Of a DNA stretch of 64,000 bases, positions 12,201-26,650 are shown piece after piece (the stretch's first letter is position 1; every line of letters begins with the position of its first letter). The DNA is from Patagioenas fasciata (lineage: Eukaryota > Chordata > Aves > Columbiformes > Columbidae): contig NC_092520.1 of assembly GCF_037038585.1 (NCBI RefSeq), forward strand, positions 194,067,604 through 194,131,603. The letters are read 5' to 3'. The notes under the pieces were generated by a model. The model ran no database searches, had not been told where the DNA came from, and saw only the letters and a program-made list of their open reading frames with translations. A program made the position numbers and the translations under genes.

Positions 12201-14020
12201 ATCATGTTAGGGTATTCAGATGGATACATAATGAATATAACATTTGTGTTCATTGGTTTTGAACAATACGTTGAGTCTTAGGCAAGACCACAGCAAAATA
12301 AAGGGAGGTGCAATGCTCATCTTGACCAAGACAGGCAACTCCTTGGAAGTGGCGATTCTTCGAGGAGTACCATATTACATCCTAACATTGCAACAAATAG
12401 GTCAAATATTCCTTGGTGATTCACGTTATTAATTTGCCCAGAATAACAGTTCTACAGCTATACTCTGTCTGCATGAGATACATGCATCTGAAGGTATCAG
12501 CACTTTGAAACAGTGCTATGCCCTCATAGTAAAACCTAAGAAAAGGGATCTTTCAAGCTTAGTGTCAATCATTTCTGATAGATAGCTCCACTTATTCCAG
12601 GTCACAAAGATGGGGTGGTGGGAGTCTCCCTGTTCAGTTCTAGGACTGACTGGTGAGTTGGGACTGATAATATCTTGGTTAAAATGCCAGCATTAGAGTA
12701 GTCATACTGCTTTATTACTGCCCTAAGTGCATCTTCCAGGGCTGTTTCTGTGCCATTTGGTTTCCTGACCTTGCAGACAGCACTATGTAGGGTGGCTGCT
12801 GCCTCCTGGTAATTAGAGCCAAAGTTACTAGAGTGGGAGTGTTGGGAAAATGACCTGTGCTCTGCTTTCTGAGCCTTCACCATCCCTGGATGATATAAAG
12901 GAAACCTCTCAAAGCAGATGTCTTTTACAGTGCATTTGAAATTTGCTGTTGTTTATTGAAAGGGTAATAAATACGTCTTTTTACTTGAAAGTTTATCCAC
13001 ATGATAAAGCTTTCCTTGGAGGGCTGGAGTGATGGTGCCCCTTCTGCTCATGCCAGCCTCTGCTATGCTGACGTTTGCAGCAAGAATCTTTTCTTGCAGA
13101 GCAGCTCACTGCTGAGACGGGATTGCCTTGAGCAGACTTCAGAGTTCAACAGCACTTAAGTTGCCTGAAAGGATCTTTTTAACAAGAAACTCTTCTCAGT
13201 AGTTGTGCTGGAGGATTATGTCGTGTTCCTTGACATAGTCTACTTGTCTCCCAGTAATCCCAGGTACTGTCATTCTTGCCTAGGAACCCTCAGAAGAGAT
13301 GGAAGTGGAGGCCTGCCATCTGCAGTAGCACCTTGAGTTTCCATGCAGAGTTCAGCCAAAATAATAATGAAAGAAAAGCACAAATGCAACAGCTAAATAT
13401 ACCTATCTCATTATTTGGAATAGATCTGTTTACCGAAACTGGTAAAGAAAACACCAAGATGGTTGAGTAATAAGCAGACTTGGAAACTCATAAATATTGC
13501 AAAATTTCCTACCAGCATAGCATGTTCAGACTTTCTTGTCCATTTTGCCTTTCCAAGACCTGCCCCTGTAACTCCACTTCTTATTCACAGAGTGTTATTA
13601 TCTCTAATGCTCATCTAATTTGTTGGTTTTCTACTGCATGCTGGCTCCCTTGAACCAACTCCTCTTTCTCTTCTAGTTTTCCACCCCAGGAGTCAGGCAG
13701 TCCTTCCAGGCCCTGGTTGGATAGGTTTTTGAAAAGAGGCCTCTTGATCTGCCTGGCTTTAGTAACAGCAGCTTCCTAGCACTAGTAGTCACCTTATGTT
13801 TTTATTTATATGAAAAATTTGGCTGAAAGTCATAATTAAACAATAATTTCATGTAACTATTTTTCTATTGGATGTGTTTCTTTCCAAAGGTAACACCACC
13901 ACCACCCACTTCCCATTTATCTTCTTTGTTGGCTTAATGGTATTGCTTGTTGTTGATGTTGTTTTATTAGAATAATAATACACTGGGGAACTTAGGTAGA
14001 ACCTAAACTAATTATTTTAC
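9206..14020. other. Non-coding, nothing recognised
   Basis: This is AT-rich sequence with many stop codons in all frames. The longest open frames are under 100 codons and none resembles a known domain. There is a short CA run near 11740. No CR1 end, MIR core or RNA gene is evident. Confidence 0.6.
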
Positions 14021-14024
14021 AAGG

Positions 14025-14170
14025 AAAATAAGCTGTATTGGACCAACTCTGGTGATGATGTGAATAATATAATTAATGAGGTTTCGAACGTAGCATTGAG
14101 CAAACTCATCAGGAAATAAACATGTCATCGGATACTTCTTCGAGGAAGCAGAGGTAGAATTCAGGTCTAT
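14025..14170 (-). repeat. Possible ancient interspersed repeat
   Basis: Read on the - strand, the stretch contains CCTGATGAGTTTGCTCAATG, TTCGAAACC and then AGTTGGTCCAATA. That order (a 'ctgatgaag...cgaaa' word followed by 'agttggtccaata') occurs in old amniote repeats. The match is from memory, short and worn, and the family is not named. Confidence 0.25.
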
Positions 14171-15071
14171 TTTCCAGAAAGACTCCCAGGAAATGAACTT
14201 CATGGCTTGAGAGCAGAATAGAGCTTAATTTTAAGTCTCCTGATAGAGGGCATTGAGACATATACCTGGTTAATACAGTTCTCTATAACAAGTAGAAATG
14301 AAGATGTGAGTGCTGTTTTGAAGCCAACCTTTTAGCATATGTTGTATATGTCATGCTTTCATTGTGTCAGGGATGTCACCCTTTATTTGCGTTCTGTACA
14401 ATGTTCCTTGTGTGCACATGACATTCACATTTATTTATTACTCAGTCTTTGGCTCAAGACAGTTTTTATCATGTTATTTTCCTTTTTGCAGGAGGCTTAG
14501 CAGCAGTACTGAAACACCATTCTGTCCTTGCAAGTGGATCCAATAAGATTTCTCCAGTGCTTCCTACATATTTCACCTTTTTTTTTTTAAAAAAAAAGAC
14601 TATTATTTTTTTTCCTGACTTTACACTGTGCAATATCTTATTTACTTCTAATTTATAATGTGAAACACAGATTAATTGTCTTGTCCACAGAGCCTTCTAT
14701 CATATGAAAAGCATTGCTTGCCATAAGCCATTTATTTTTCTGAGTTTGCTCAGTGGTACTATCTAAGCTTTATCAATGTAATTCCCCTGATGCTGCTTCC
14801 TCTCCAGCTTTTAACTATGACATTGCAGTACAATCGGCAGATGGCTGGTCAGCTCCTTAGTTGTTACAGTTTTGGGAACTGCATTTCCTTTGTTCTTCAC
14901 CCTGGCTTTTATCACATTGATGATTACTGTCTGGTACTTACATGTTTTCAGGACATACTGTTCTGCTTCAAATGAGACTTAAAAAGCATTTGGCACTCAA
15001 AATGTCAGATCAGTCATTTCACATTTAACTTGATCCAAATTATTACAGTACTGAGTCCTGGAACTCTTTTC

Positions 15072-15298
15072 CTTGAGGAGAAACTTCATGAGGAGAAACT
15101 TTGCTTTGAGGGTGCCAGAGCACTGGAACAGGCTGCCCAGAGAGGTTGTGGAGTCTCCTCTGGAGACATTCAAAACCCACCTGGACACGTTCCTGTGTGA
15201 TCTGCTCTGGTGAACCTGCTCCAGCAGGTGGGTTGGACTAGATGATCTCCAGAGGTCCCTTCCAAGCCCAACCATTCTGTGATGCTGTGATTCTGTGG
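15072..15298 (+). mobile_element. CR1 LINE 3' end
   Basis: The sequence reads as a CR1 3' tail in the sense direction: CTGGAACAGGCTGCCCAGAG, TGATCTGCTCTGGTGAACCT, GGTTGGACTAGATGATCTCC, CCCTTCCAAGCC, ending in the CR1-type 8-mer tail ATTCTGTG(A/G)T. It is 5'-truncated, as most bird CR1 copies are, and has no coding capacity. A short local duplication (AGGAGAAACTT twice, about 15078-15104) marks its left edge. Confidence 0.9.
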
Positions 15299-15299
15299 T

Positions 15300-17290
15300 T
15301 CCAGAGCTGGTTGGCACAAAGCTGGAAGCCATTGGCAACTTAAAATAAAATTCTATTCTGCAAAAACAGGGCCCTTAGGTTCTTTTGTTTTATAGCGCTA
15401 TTGATGGAGATCTACATACATGAGCATAGAAAGCACGATTGCACAACCTGTACAGTAGTGTGTGCACATATCCATATATCATTTGCTGCTGGCCCAGCCA
15501 TTAGATGTTATGATTGGGCTGGCAGAAACAGAGATATCACCTTCCAAGTTTTCAACTAGATCTGCCCTTTTTCCACAGTAGAGCCAGGACAACTACTGGA
15601 AACTGAACAATGTCCAAGGGTGGTGCTAATTCAGATTAAAATACAAGGAATCAGCTACTGCTGCTGTTTTCTTTGAGGGCACTCCTCTTCCCAGAGCCTG
15701 GAAGGGCCATGCAGACCAGCCCAATGTGGTGAAGGATGCATGGTCTGGGCAGCTGGCACTAACTCGTCAGATACCAGCCCATAGAAAGTTGGAGGTGCAC
15801 CCTGTTATCAGTGGATTGTGCACAGCTGATGGCAGAATGGTCATACATGGCTTAATGAAACTATGAAGCCCAAAGCTCACATGAATCTGTAAACTTGGGT
15901 GTGAGAAGGGAGAAGATGGCACCACTGCTGACACGTGTGCTTGCAAAATGTGCTGTGGAAATCTCCGTGTGAGCTCTGTGCCCTCCTTGCTCGGACAGAA
16001 GCCTTGTTATGGAAAGCAGTGTCTTTCTGTGGCATTTGCTGCCTGGCTCCATCAAGGTGCCCACTTCTGAACAGGGCCTAGACTGGGACTGGTCACAGTC
16101 AAGGTGTTTATCAGAGGCTGGTTTCATTCAGCACAGCTTAGAACAAACCCCTGTGCAACATAAGCAGCTGAAACAAATTCTTGCTGTGTTCTGATCCGAA
16201 AGGGAAGAAGAGTCTTAACATTTAAAACAGAATTTGAAATATATATATATTCAATCTCTTAACAACACTATTTCCTGCAGTTTATGAGATGCCTTGCAAG
16301 TCTCATCCTTAGCTATAGTACATCTCCCATTGCCGGTTGTGACACATGGCATTTCCTGGGATGTTGACTCCAAGCAAGCCACTTACGAGAGCAGATGTCA
16401 ATCTAATTGACTGGATTAAACTGTTCTGTTCTTATTCTCAGGGCAAATTTTCTACAGTTAAAAGTGGAGGGAGTTTTCCTGCATGCTTTTTGACACCCTC
16501 TCGTTCAATAAAGCTGCCCTGACAAAACAGCTGGCCTCTCTAAAAGCAGCCAGCTGTGACACAAGGTGGTAGTAGAAGAAGAAAAAGTAGGGAGAAACAC
16601 TCTCCCTTATTCTATCACTGCCAGTGCTGGTCAAATGCAAGTGCTCCTCTTCAGTCATTTTTCCTAATTCAATCAGTGCAGTGCAGTTCTACTGAGCTGT
16701 ACATAGGTGACAAACAGGGAAAATGAAGTGTTTGCATTTGTGTTGCTGTGGAGCAATTGCCTTGGACAGACGCCTTCTGTGAAGAACGTATCCCCATCTG
16801 CGGGGCAGCAAGGAGAAAGCAGACCTTACTGTCCATCCCACCCAGTCTGCCCAAATCCATGCTGATTTATGCAGGGCTTGTGGGAGAAGTATAATCCTGG
16901 TGATTTTACAGCTTTTGGTGCTGTATTTTTACAGTCTATATAAACAAGAAATTCCATGTGGAATGAATGGACCAATGCAACGTTATCTGTGCTGCCCTGG
17001 TACCGTGAGTCATCAAAGCTGATGTAGGTAGGGGCTGTTTGCTGACATGGGTGAACATACGTTCAGAAATAAGGAGCTAATGTGAAATGGGAAAGTTAAC
17101 TGAGGATATCAGTTCACCAAAGTGTAGACACTGGAGATGAGAAGAAAATATTAAATCATTCTCCTTGGGATTACTTTTGAAGTCCTCTGCTCTAGAAGTC
17201 TGTTCCATTTTCAGCTTTGCAGAAAAGGACCTGGCAGCTGTGGCGGGTGAGTCAAACCAAGGGTCAGCAGGATGCTCTTGCGTCAAAGGT
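15300..17290. other. Non-coding, nothing recognised
   Basis: No exon-like or repeat-like feature is convincing. A short (AT)n run lies at about 16240-16251. Open frames are under 90 codons and unlike known proteins. Confidence 0.6.
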
Positions 17291-17294
17291 GGTC

Positions 17295-17560
17295 AACCAC
17301 ATTCTGGGCTGTATTGGCAAAACTGTAGCTAGCAGGACCAGAGGAAAGATTAACTCTCTGGCACTCATGAGATAGCATCTGGAGTGCTGTGTCCAGTTCT
17401 AGACAAGAAAGAGCAGACTAGCTGGAACTCACCTGGCCAAGGGCCACCAAACCTGTTTGGGAGATGAAGAGTATGATATATGAGGAGAGGCTGAGGGAGC
17501 TGGGTTTGTTCAGCCTCGAGAAGAATAGGCTTGGTTGGGCATCAAATTGCTGTCTTCATG
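17295..17560 (+). mobile_element. CR1 LINE internal fragment
   Basis: The phrases TGGAGTGCTGTGTCCAGTTC and GAGGAGAGGCTGAGGGAGCT, then TTGTTCAGCCTCGAGAAGAA, are the standard CR1 order upstream of the 3' end. The copy stops before the CR1 tail and is truncated at both ends. It is moderately diverged. Confidence 0.8.
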
Positions 17561-20500
17561 TGTCTCATGGCATGATTTTAGGATGCCCAATATGCAGTTC
17601 TCTGGATATCAGAGCTGTGTACATTTGCAGATCCTGCACTCCTGTGTTTAAACACACAGTGGTCCCTTGTAGGAAGTGAGACACATGGTAGTCACACTTC
17701 AGGTCTGGGGCAAGACTGAGGGTGAAAGAACGACTGTTACATGAGCAAACACAGTGTATGTAGCATATTGCCACTGGGCAATCACTGCACTGCACCTCCA
17801 GGTAGATCCTGGCAATTTGTCTTTACTTGCAATGAAGAACAATGCTTAGTTTCAGTCCCACTGTGTCAGAGACAAGAAGCAGTTATTTTTTTTTTCCACT
17901 ACCTTATCCAGCCATTTCAGGACAAATCAGTTAATATTTATGTCTAGAAATTGTGTACATCATTTATCATCTCAGGCTGGGCTGACTGATTTGAAACTAT
18001 GCTGAGTGAAGGCACTTGTGATGAAGTGGTGTGCGTTCCCATTGTGCAGTGGTCCTTCCCTCACACATTCTTGAGGAGGTTTTCCACCTAGAAGGGACTG
18101 AAGAACCATGGCATAGCCAGGAGCGGAAATGCAGAGGAACCCAGGACAGACTTGCCAGCGGATGAATCCCTGTGTAAATCTGCCAGCCCGGTTGTGAAGC
18201 TTGCTGGAGGGTCTGTCCGGCCGGGGCAGAGCACACGCTGGCGTAGCTGACCCTGCTGCTGGCCGCAGTGGTGGCTCCCACAGAACGAACTGAAGCATCT
18301 CTGCATGCCACTTCTGGGGTTTACTCACTGTGGTTACCAGCTTGGATGAGTTTGTACTCATTGTGTACACCAGTCAAACCACTGGTTTGTGGAAGGATTG
18401 GACGAAACCTCTTGAAAAGTATAACCAAATGTTAAACAATAGTCACTGAGTAGTAACAGATGTGACTAGACCAGTCAAGTGTTCTTGAGGCCTTGCCTGG
18501 CATGCAGCAGCTTTTGGAATAACATATGGCTAAACACAGTCCTACATTTTTATTTTCTGTATTGTGGAAATGCGTTACATGCTCTGAGGAGGCCAGGATA
18601 AATGCCATTTACAAATGTGTCATAAATTTTAACCTGATAAGAGAAACTTGATCTTGAAAATATGCTACACTGCTTTTTGGCCCATTTCAGCTACATTTTG
18701 TTTACAATAAGCTTCAGTAGAATGGTTGGATGCTCACATCATGGTACTGTACTTACTAAACAGTATGTCTTGGTATAGTTGGGTATCTTTATTTGAATGG
18801 GCACATTTTAGAAGGCAGGAGACCAAAGGTATCACCTCAGGAGGTACCCTTAGGAACTCTGCAGAAGCACACCCACCGCCTGCTGGGACAACACTTCTTT
18901 GCAAATAGGAATTTTACAGATGCAGCGGGAAAGTTTCCTTCTGTTTAAGTCCTTTGTGCAGCAATAGGCTTCAGGGAGTAACATTATTGTTTAACACTGA
19001 CGTGAAGCTTGGCCCTGTGAGGGCAAACATTGCTCTGAAGAGAGTCATACCTTTCACACATACGTTTGTGTACGCGTGCTAAATAGGAGACAGTGATACA
19101 CTCACTTTTTCTCACGTTTGGTGCTGGGCACTTTAGGTGACTGTCAAATGCTCAGTGAAGATTACTGACTTTGCAGTGGCAGTAAATTAAAAAACATATC
19201 ACTGATGTCCAGAATTGATCAGTCATTTCCAAACCAGTTTTCATCAGGCAGAAGAATGTGCAATGTGAGAACAACAGCCTGCACTCTCCTAATCTTGCTG
19301 TTTATCTAGTGATGCAAGAGGCAGAGCAGTATCTCTAACACAAATAAAAAGGGATTAGTATCTAAAGGGCTTTGTGAATTTACAAATACTTGGAACGACA
19401 GCAAGTACTATGTTACTGGTACATTGTTGGCTGATAATGTCTCAAGTATCTATTAGGAAAAGGGATTGGTGACATGGGTGTTTTCTACCTCAGTCATGGG
19501 TCTATGCCAGAGGCATAAAGAACAGAGGAAGAGCAATTAGAGACATTTTCTGTGTCAGAAATAGAAAAAAACCAGGCACATGCCCATGTCTCATCCAGAC
19601 TTCAACTGTTATGGACTATTATACAAAGAAGATGCTGAGAATGGAAGATGGAATGGTTTGGCTGTTCTGGGCCACAAATCTCACTGGAAGTGCTGAAGAG
19701 GTTACTGAAAATAAGAGGTGTTCTGGTGACATCTCATGTTATACAGTGCTTGAAAATCTGGGATGCTCAAAAATGAAGCCAGCTCAAAGTAAAAAGTACT
19801 ATATTCCCCATTTCTTTGCTGTCTGACAGTGCCCTGTTGCATTCATTAAGCACGAGTAAAGCTACATCCTGAAATCCAGTTAGCATGTTTTTGGTGAGAA
19901 ATAGGAAGCAGGAGAAGATAAATACTTTAGCTCACTATTTAAAATTTGGAATGAATATAGTAATTCAATAGGTTAGTGGAACATCTCTCTGAAAACACAG
20001 CTATAGAACACTAGAAAAAACATAAATATTGTGTAATTTACATTTATCTTATTAATCCCAGAAACCTTAATGCCCTTATATAATGATTTCCTGGTTTATT
20101 GCTTGTATTTTAAACAAACTTCTTCATTTATCACATGCAATTACTAGCTTCCAGATTCATATTTTTTTAATAAGTAGGACACATAATGCCTCTTATGTAA
20201 AGAACAGATCAGAAGTTGTTCATCTTACTTCCAGGCATCTCATTTCTGAGCAGATGATTTAGTGTGTTTTATAAAGTTGACTGTAAGATAATGTTTGTAC
20301 TTTGACAGGGCAGGTTTGTCACTACTATTAATGCCATTCCTGGCAACAAGACCTATGTGCTATATAGTTTCAGGCTAATTTGTTTTTTCCTTCTCCTGCA
20401 AATCTCCACCTTGTACCCTGTGGTGATACCATGAATATAACTGAAGGCTCTGAATACCAAGCAGGTGTGGTAGGTTGGAGAAATCATTGCAATGCTTGGC

Positions 20501-23500
20501 AACGCTCCTTTCATTCAGATTAAAATGGTACACGAGCACATTTTCATAGAGGGCCCTTTTCACACACAAAAACCTGAAGTGTTTCACACAACTGTATTAG
20601 ATATTAGAAAACTGACATGATTTTTTTTTTGCTTGATGCAAATGTTGGCCACTTCTGCAGATTTTGTGTTTGAAAACAAATTCTTGTCTCCCTTTCTAGA
20701 GATCATCAAGATGAGCAAATTTTAGTCACCCAGTGACTCTTGGTATTTATCTAATAAGCAAGATTAAACTGTTACAGCTTGATGCTGTTATACTGATTTT
20801 CTGAAAATGTATTTATTAGTGTTATCAAAAAGGCAGAAATGCCTATATGGCTGTAGGCACTCCAGCAAGTTTTTAACAATGCAATGGGCATAGTGAAATC
20901 CAAAAGGTAGTGAATACCAAGGCAGCAATTTAGTTTTCAAGGGGCAGATCAGGTGGCTGGATACCATATTGTGTCCTTTGGGAGTTGTAGGAAGACCCTC
21001 CAAAGCCCTGAAGAAGAAAGGAAGATCTGAGCTGGTTTATGTAGACCCTTGCTCAGGGCATCACCAAATCTAGACAGTGTCAGATCTGGAGCGCAGCAGA
21101 CTTGTATGTCTCTGAGACTTCACAGTGAACAGTCTTGGATCCTATAGTGAGGGGAAGTATCAGAAGAGCTTCCCTGTGACCACAGCTGTGGAAAGAGGCG
21201 ATTCCTCACAGGCTGGTCCCTCCTCACAGCGACTCGGGTGGCCGCAATTCCTGCCCAAGCCCAGGCAGCAGCCAGAACTTCACAGACCCTGCGGTGCTGT
21301 CGTCTGACATTTCCTGTAAGCTGGCCTGATCACTGATGTTACATGGTATTGGTTCCATAAAGATTTTAAGATGTGACACTTCTATAGAATTGTTTTTCTT
21401 TCCCTGTTTTGTGTTTTGTTCTCTGATGTGAAGAAAACACACTTTGCTGGTTCATTGGACTCAAGTTAGGCTCTTCCAATGTGTGTGTTTTTACTTTGAG
21501 TATTTCTTCCACCTAGAGGTGAATATCTTTTATATCTTCTTTGTTGTTAGGACTTTCCAGGCTGACGTGCCTTCAGGAAACTTGAGCTGTCCTGAGTGAA
21601 TGACAGAAAATGTCCTTTAATTTCATGCATCACTTATGCTTGTGTTCAGGCGTAACATGATCCAGTATCCATCATTTCAGAGAATGACCTTGCCCATCAG
21701 AAAATATACAAATAAAAAATGTCTAACCCTTCTTGCATCCAAAACCACAGAGACCTGAGGGAAAGGCTGTAGCTGGCAGTCCCGTGTTTGCCACACGCTG
21801 CAGATGAATCCTGCGTGGGGGCTGAGCTGCTGCCGCCCCCAGTTACGTTGCCTGGAGCCACGTCTGCCAGCTGTGAAACTGCTATCCCAGCACATGGGTA
21901 TAAACTTGGTTTATGCAAAGTCAATATTTTCCAAACAGGAGTTTAACTTTAGCCTAACAAAGCCTACCTAGAAAAAGCTACTTAATTTCCCTGGGAACTA
22001 TTGGGCTCCCTGGGTATCTATAAACGTACTTACTCAGATGCTTTAAAGCACAAGAACGTGGCAGCTTGCATGGAGATGCTGAAACTCCTGAGTAAGCGCT
22101 GGCTGGGGCTGATGTGGACAAGCAGGGACCTGTGGGGACACACAGACATAGCCCACTGCTGCAGTATCACGCCTCTGCAAGCAGTTACTCAGCTCGGCAT
22201 TTGGGAGGTAGCTCACACAGACCCAGCCTCGGTGGCTGCCCAAATCCCCCACATCATCCCTGGCCCTTCAGCAGATCTGCTCTGCTCTCTCCTGTCCTCA
22301 GCGGGAATTTTCTGCTGCCTTCAGTCACATAAGCATTCCCCTGGGACTTAAAGAAGAGATGCTCATTAGCTTTCAGTCCCCAGTAATTTTCACCAGGTGT
22401 AATTACAGCCTGACTTCTCTCCATTCCCCCTGAAATTTCGCTTCGCAATTGTCTGTCACCACTTCCTACTAGAAAAACCATTTCAGTTCGCTCGTGGTGA
22501 TTGCACTTCAGGAGTGAGTAAAGTGATCTCTAAATGCAGCTTGAAAATGCTTTCAGCTGAGGGTTACTCTGGCTTCTTTCTTTTTTCCAGGGAGAATGCA
22601 GTAAAAGTGTCAGTCAACAAAGGAGATAGAAATTGAACCTTTATGTGTACACATTGGAGAGGAGTCTGCCTGACACTTTGAAAGCTGACCTTTCCTCCAG
22701 CGAGGTAAATCCAATTACAAGAACTGCACTGATTTCATTGCAGGACCACTGGGAGCACTCTAAATTCATAAAATAAATTAGCATAAACACAAAGCATACA
22801 TGATAGGTATATTCCAAGTTCTCTCTGTGCAATATTAATATGTTGTTTATTCAAGCTGTAAGTGAAGGCTCACAAATCAGGGATAAATGTTATCTACATA
22901 TGAGTTGTGATAGTAGAAGAATAAGCATTGCTGCTTACTCCTAGGAGGGTGCCTCTTTGCAGAAGACTTAGTAAAAGAAGAAATTCTACACCCTGTCCAT
23001 CATTGACATTAATTCGGATCCTGTTACATAAGCTTCATGGAAACATATTTTCTCTATTTCTATCATCTGCAGTTGCAATAGTTTTGGATTTAATGTTACA
23101 AAAAATGGGTATGTATAAAAAAAAAATCAAACAAATGACAATGCCTGCAAGTAACTTGGTAGTCCGCTGTTACAATTATCTCTTAATAAGAAATAGCATA
23201 AAAGAGGATTTTAGCTTTAAGTTGTTAAAATGTATTTGTTGATTCTTAAGTCTACTTTCAGGCAAGGCTTGCATTTTAATTGCTGTCACCAGGTGAAAGT
23301 CTAACTAATGCAATATGTAACTAAGTTATTGTCTGGTTAATTTTTCTTATAATTCATTTAGGTAGCCTGTTATTGATACTAGTTACCAGGATGATGGCTG
23401 AGATTGTTACAAATACTTGTACTAATCATTAAAATAATTCATAATCAAGTTAATGAATTATAGTATTTTATCTCTTCTAGTGATATTAGTAATGAATTCT

Positions 23501-26500
23501 GTGGGAATATTAACCAACAAAACTGGACATTTAGTATGTCTATTCAGGACTGGTTAAATCAAATATGAGATGTCAGCTTTTGGATTAATTTATCAGAGGG
23601 AACAGAAAGTGTCTCCTTCCTGAACCTTTAATTTCCACCTCAGCCCATGATTGTGATCAATGGCAATTTTGGAGTTAATGGAGAAGTTTCCACGTGTGTA
23701 CTGCAGGTAACTCCTGTCCACACTATTAAAGGCTCCTGGGGAGAGGGGGAGCACGAGGAGCTGGTGTCAGCTAATAATTAATAGCAATGCTTGTGATGTT
23801 CTGCATGTGACCTGCACTGGCAGACACAGAACACTGGCCAGCCAGCCTTGGGCTGAGCAGACCTGTCAGGCTCCCATCAGACAGCAGGTGAATATTGAAC
23901 TGCACCTTTTAGCTCAGCACAGTTCACACTGCAGATCCTCAGCTTGCCCGCTGGCTTGGTGAGGTACCAGACCTGCTGGCTAGAAAATCTTTCTTATTGC
24001 AAGTTTCTTAATGATCAGACAAGTTTTAACAGTAAAGCAGAGCTGATGCTGAGGGAAAGAAGTCCACCCTACTTCAAATACTGGACTCTAAGAAGAGGGG
24101 AGAAAATCCCTCTACTTCAATGTTTTTACCCACTGATCTAAAATTGCCAAGTACATTTAATTGTATGTTTTTTTTCTAGGAAATGAGAGAACTGAGCTGA
24201 AGTCCTCACTTCATATCAGCTGTGGGAAGGGAGTGGAATTGTTGCCACCACTGAATAAATCGGTGTACTTGCCTATAGTGATATAGTCCACCCTAAAAGT
24301 CTCAGAGGTGGAAAACTGTCTTTTTTTTTAATTTTATTTTTTTATTTTGAAATGCAGCCTGGGATAGTAGCCAGAACATTGCTGGAGTGGCTCCTGCAGG
24401 TGAGACAGGTGTCCAACCCTTGTTTGAGAGCCCCATGGCAGCCTGGCAGGAGCCTGATCGCAGCAGGCTTGCATGCACTATTGGCTGGACGAGATGCTCC
24501 AAGGACAGGGATGTAGAACATAGGTCTGCGTCAGCCTGCGTTGTTACCTTTGAATTAAAAAATGTTAAACCCCTCACAGAAGGAGTGGTTATGTTTGCCC
24601 AGGTGAGCTCTTCGTGTGTGGTGACTCAGCTGGCAACAGACATGTTAATGATAAAACCAAACAGGCGACAATCCTAATATCCCAACAAAACCCATTGAGG
24701 ATTCCACTCCCCACACCCCTTTCCCAAAAGCAGCATCAGTTCTCCCTGCTGTTCAGCACTGTGTTGAAAGGGGGAAGGAAGGGAGGGGTGATGCAGGAAG
24801 GTCAATAAAAACTTATTTCATAGAGGAGTGTTGCAGCCTGGCATTTGATTTTGACATTAAATTTAGGTATAGCACATAGCATTTCTTTACTTTACCTGTA
24901 CAGTCTAATAGAATAGGTAAACACAGTTTTGCACAGGCTGCTTTTATGACAGGGAAATGCAAGCTAGTTTTGTTATGTCATAACTGAGTTTTCGTTATAG
25001 TAATTTAATGCATGTATCTGCTGTCCTCTCTCTTTCAGTCTTGTACACCCCTTTTTTGTATACGTGTCAGGTGTTTTCATCCCAATGTTTTTGCAGGAGT
25101 CAGAGAAAGAGTGCAACTCGGGAAAATATTTCACAACTGTGTTTTTATTTACTTTCTTTTTATCCTGACACGTACTAAATGAGCTCTCAGATCTCTCAGG
25201 CTAACCTTAATTAAAATGTTGTGAAAATTATTTAGATTATGGAAAATGTCCCATGCTCATTGTGTCTGAATAAAGCGGTTTATACTAAATTCCATCTGAA
25301 TGTATCTGGCCTGAAATCAGTGTTGCAGTTACGCTGCTGAAGTCCAGGCTTCAGCTGACCAAGTCTGCTGTGGTGAAGGGCACTCAACAGCTGGGTGGCC
25401 TTTCAGTCACAGCCTTTCTGAGGACAAAGACCAAGACATTTGCTGTCTCTTTCTTGCTGAAGATGAGCAAGCCCATCCTGACTGCCCAGCAAGACTCACA
25501 CTTGGCAAGACAGCGGGAACAGCTCTTGGTCCAAACCAAGTGATCGCAAGTGGTCCAGGCTAATGTAGAGGAGGGTTAGTTCCATTTCATTTATAAAGCT
25601 TTTGTCTTTGAACTCTCTAATTAAAAGGATTGAATCTATCAACACAAGGGCAGACACACATTAACATTTCAGAAGGCAATTAAGGGAGCTATCAAGAGGA
25701 AGGTATTTAAACAGTAACATTTGGAGGTAAGGTATCATTGGAACAATGGTTCTGCTAAATATGAAGACTTATTTCTCCAGGAGTAAGAGATAATTAGACG
25801 TGCACATACACACTACCTAGTGCACAGAGAAAGTTGATTAGCTGATTGCCAGCCTGTTAACAGAATCAATGTTATCTTATTCATACATTTGCTGCTTGAT
25901 TAACATTTGGGGGAAGAAAATGGAAATGATATCATAAAATCCTCAGTTTGCATTCAGGTATAGCAACTTTAAGCCATAAAATCTGTATGTATCAGCCATC
26001 CACGCTAAACAAGTCTTGTCAGTGCTCCTCAGGAGCCAAATGATTTGGGGTTTTCTCACTGCTATGAATCTGCAGAGAAAACATCATTACATCTAGCAAT
26101 TTGTGTAGTCATTTATTACTCTGAATCTGATGGATTGTTCAGCACAATCATAGCTTGTTTGGATGCATTTGGTGTCACTTGTCACATGGTTTTTGGCTTC
26201 CTAAGCAAAACCAACAAATTAGCATTTAAAAATTCAACATTTCAATAGAGACATTAGTGTTCCTATCTCTAAGGACTTTCCTAATGGAGTCAGCTCCACA
26301 GACCACAAGAAGCTGGTGGGGAAGGCTAGGACATGGATTTAGGCAGTGTTAGGTAACAAGTCTCGCATATGCATCCATCCTACGGTAAAGCAAAGCTTGC
26401 TCTTCAGTGAGAACAGGGGTTTTATTTAACATTTAGCATGGGGCAAGAGTACGCGTGTGCGTAGTTGCCACAGAGAAGTAGTTAATATGCTATAAATCCA

Positions 26501-26580
26501 CAGCCTAATTTCACTTCATGGTAGCTGACAGATACCACATTCAATGGGCAAAACTGAATGTCATGATGGCTCCTATGCAT
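17561..26580. other. Non-coding, nothing firmly recognised
   Basis: This is a long stretch without a supported gene. Open frames reach 132 codons (17972-18370, - strand, in a locally GC-rich patch) but none resembles a known domain or shows matching splice sites. The region has poly-T/A runs (for example 24320-24349) and a few GC-richer patches (18130-18300, 21780-21860, 22040-22350). No CR1 end, tRNA or long tandem array is seen. Confidence 0.5.
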
Positions 26581-26584
26581 AAAC

Positions 26585-26650
26585 TTACCCTCTGGGCAGA
26601 ATTCACCTTGCACAGGAACTAGTAAATTCCACTGAGTTTGGCTCTTCACA
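26585..26650. repeat. Possible ancient amniote repeat remnant
   Basis: Read on the - strand it gives AAACTCAGTGGAATTTACTA, TCCTGTGCAAGGTGAATTCT and GCCC. This resembles the 'ttcaatggaattactc...cagaatttggccc' layout of old dispersed repeats. The family name is uncertain. Confidence 0.3.

Noticed and set aside
17972-18370. 132-codon frame on the - strand
   Set aside because: Several overlapping frames occur in the same GC-richer patch, and none shows a domain or splice context.
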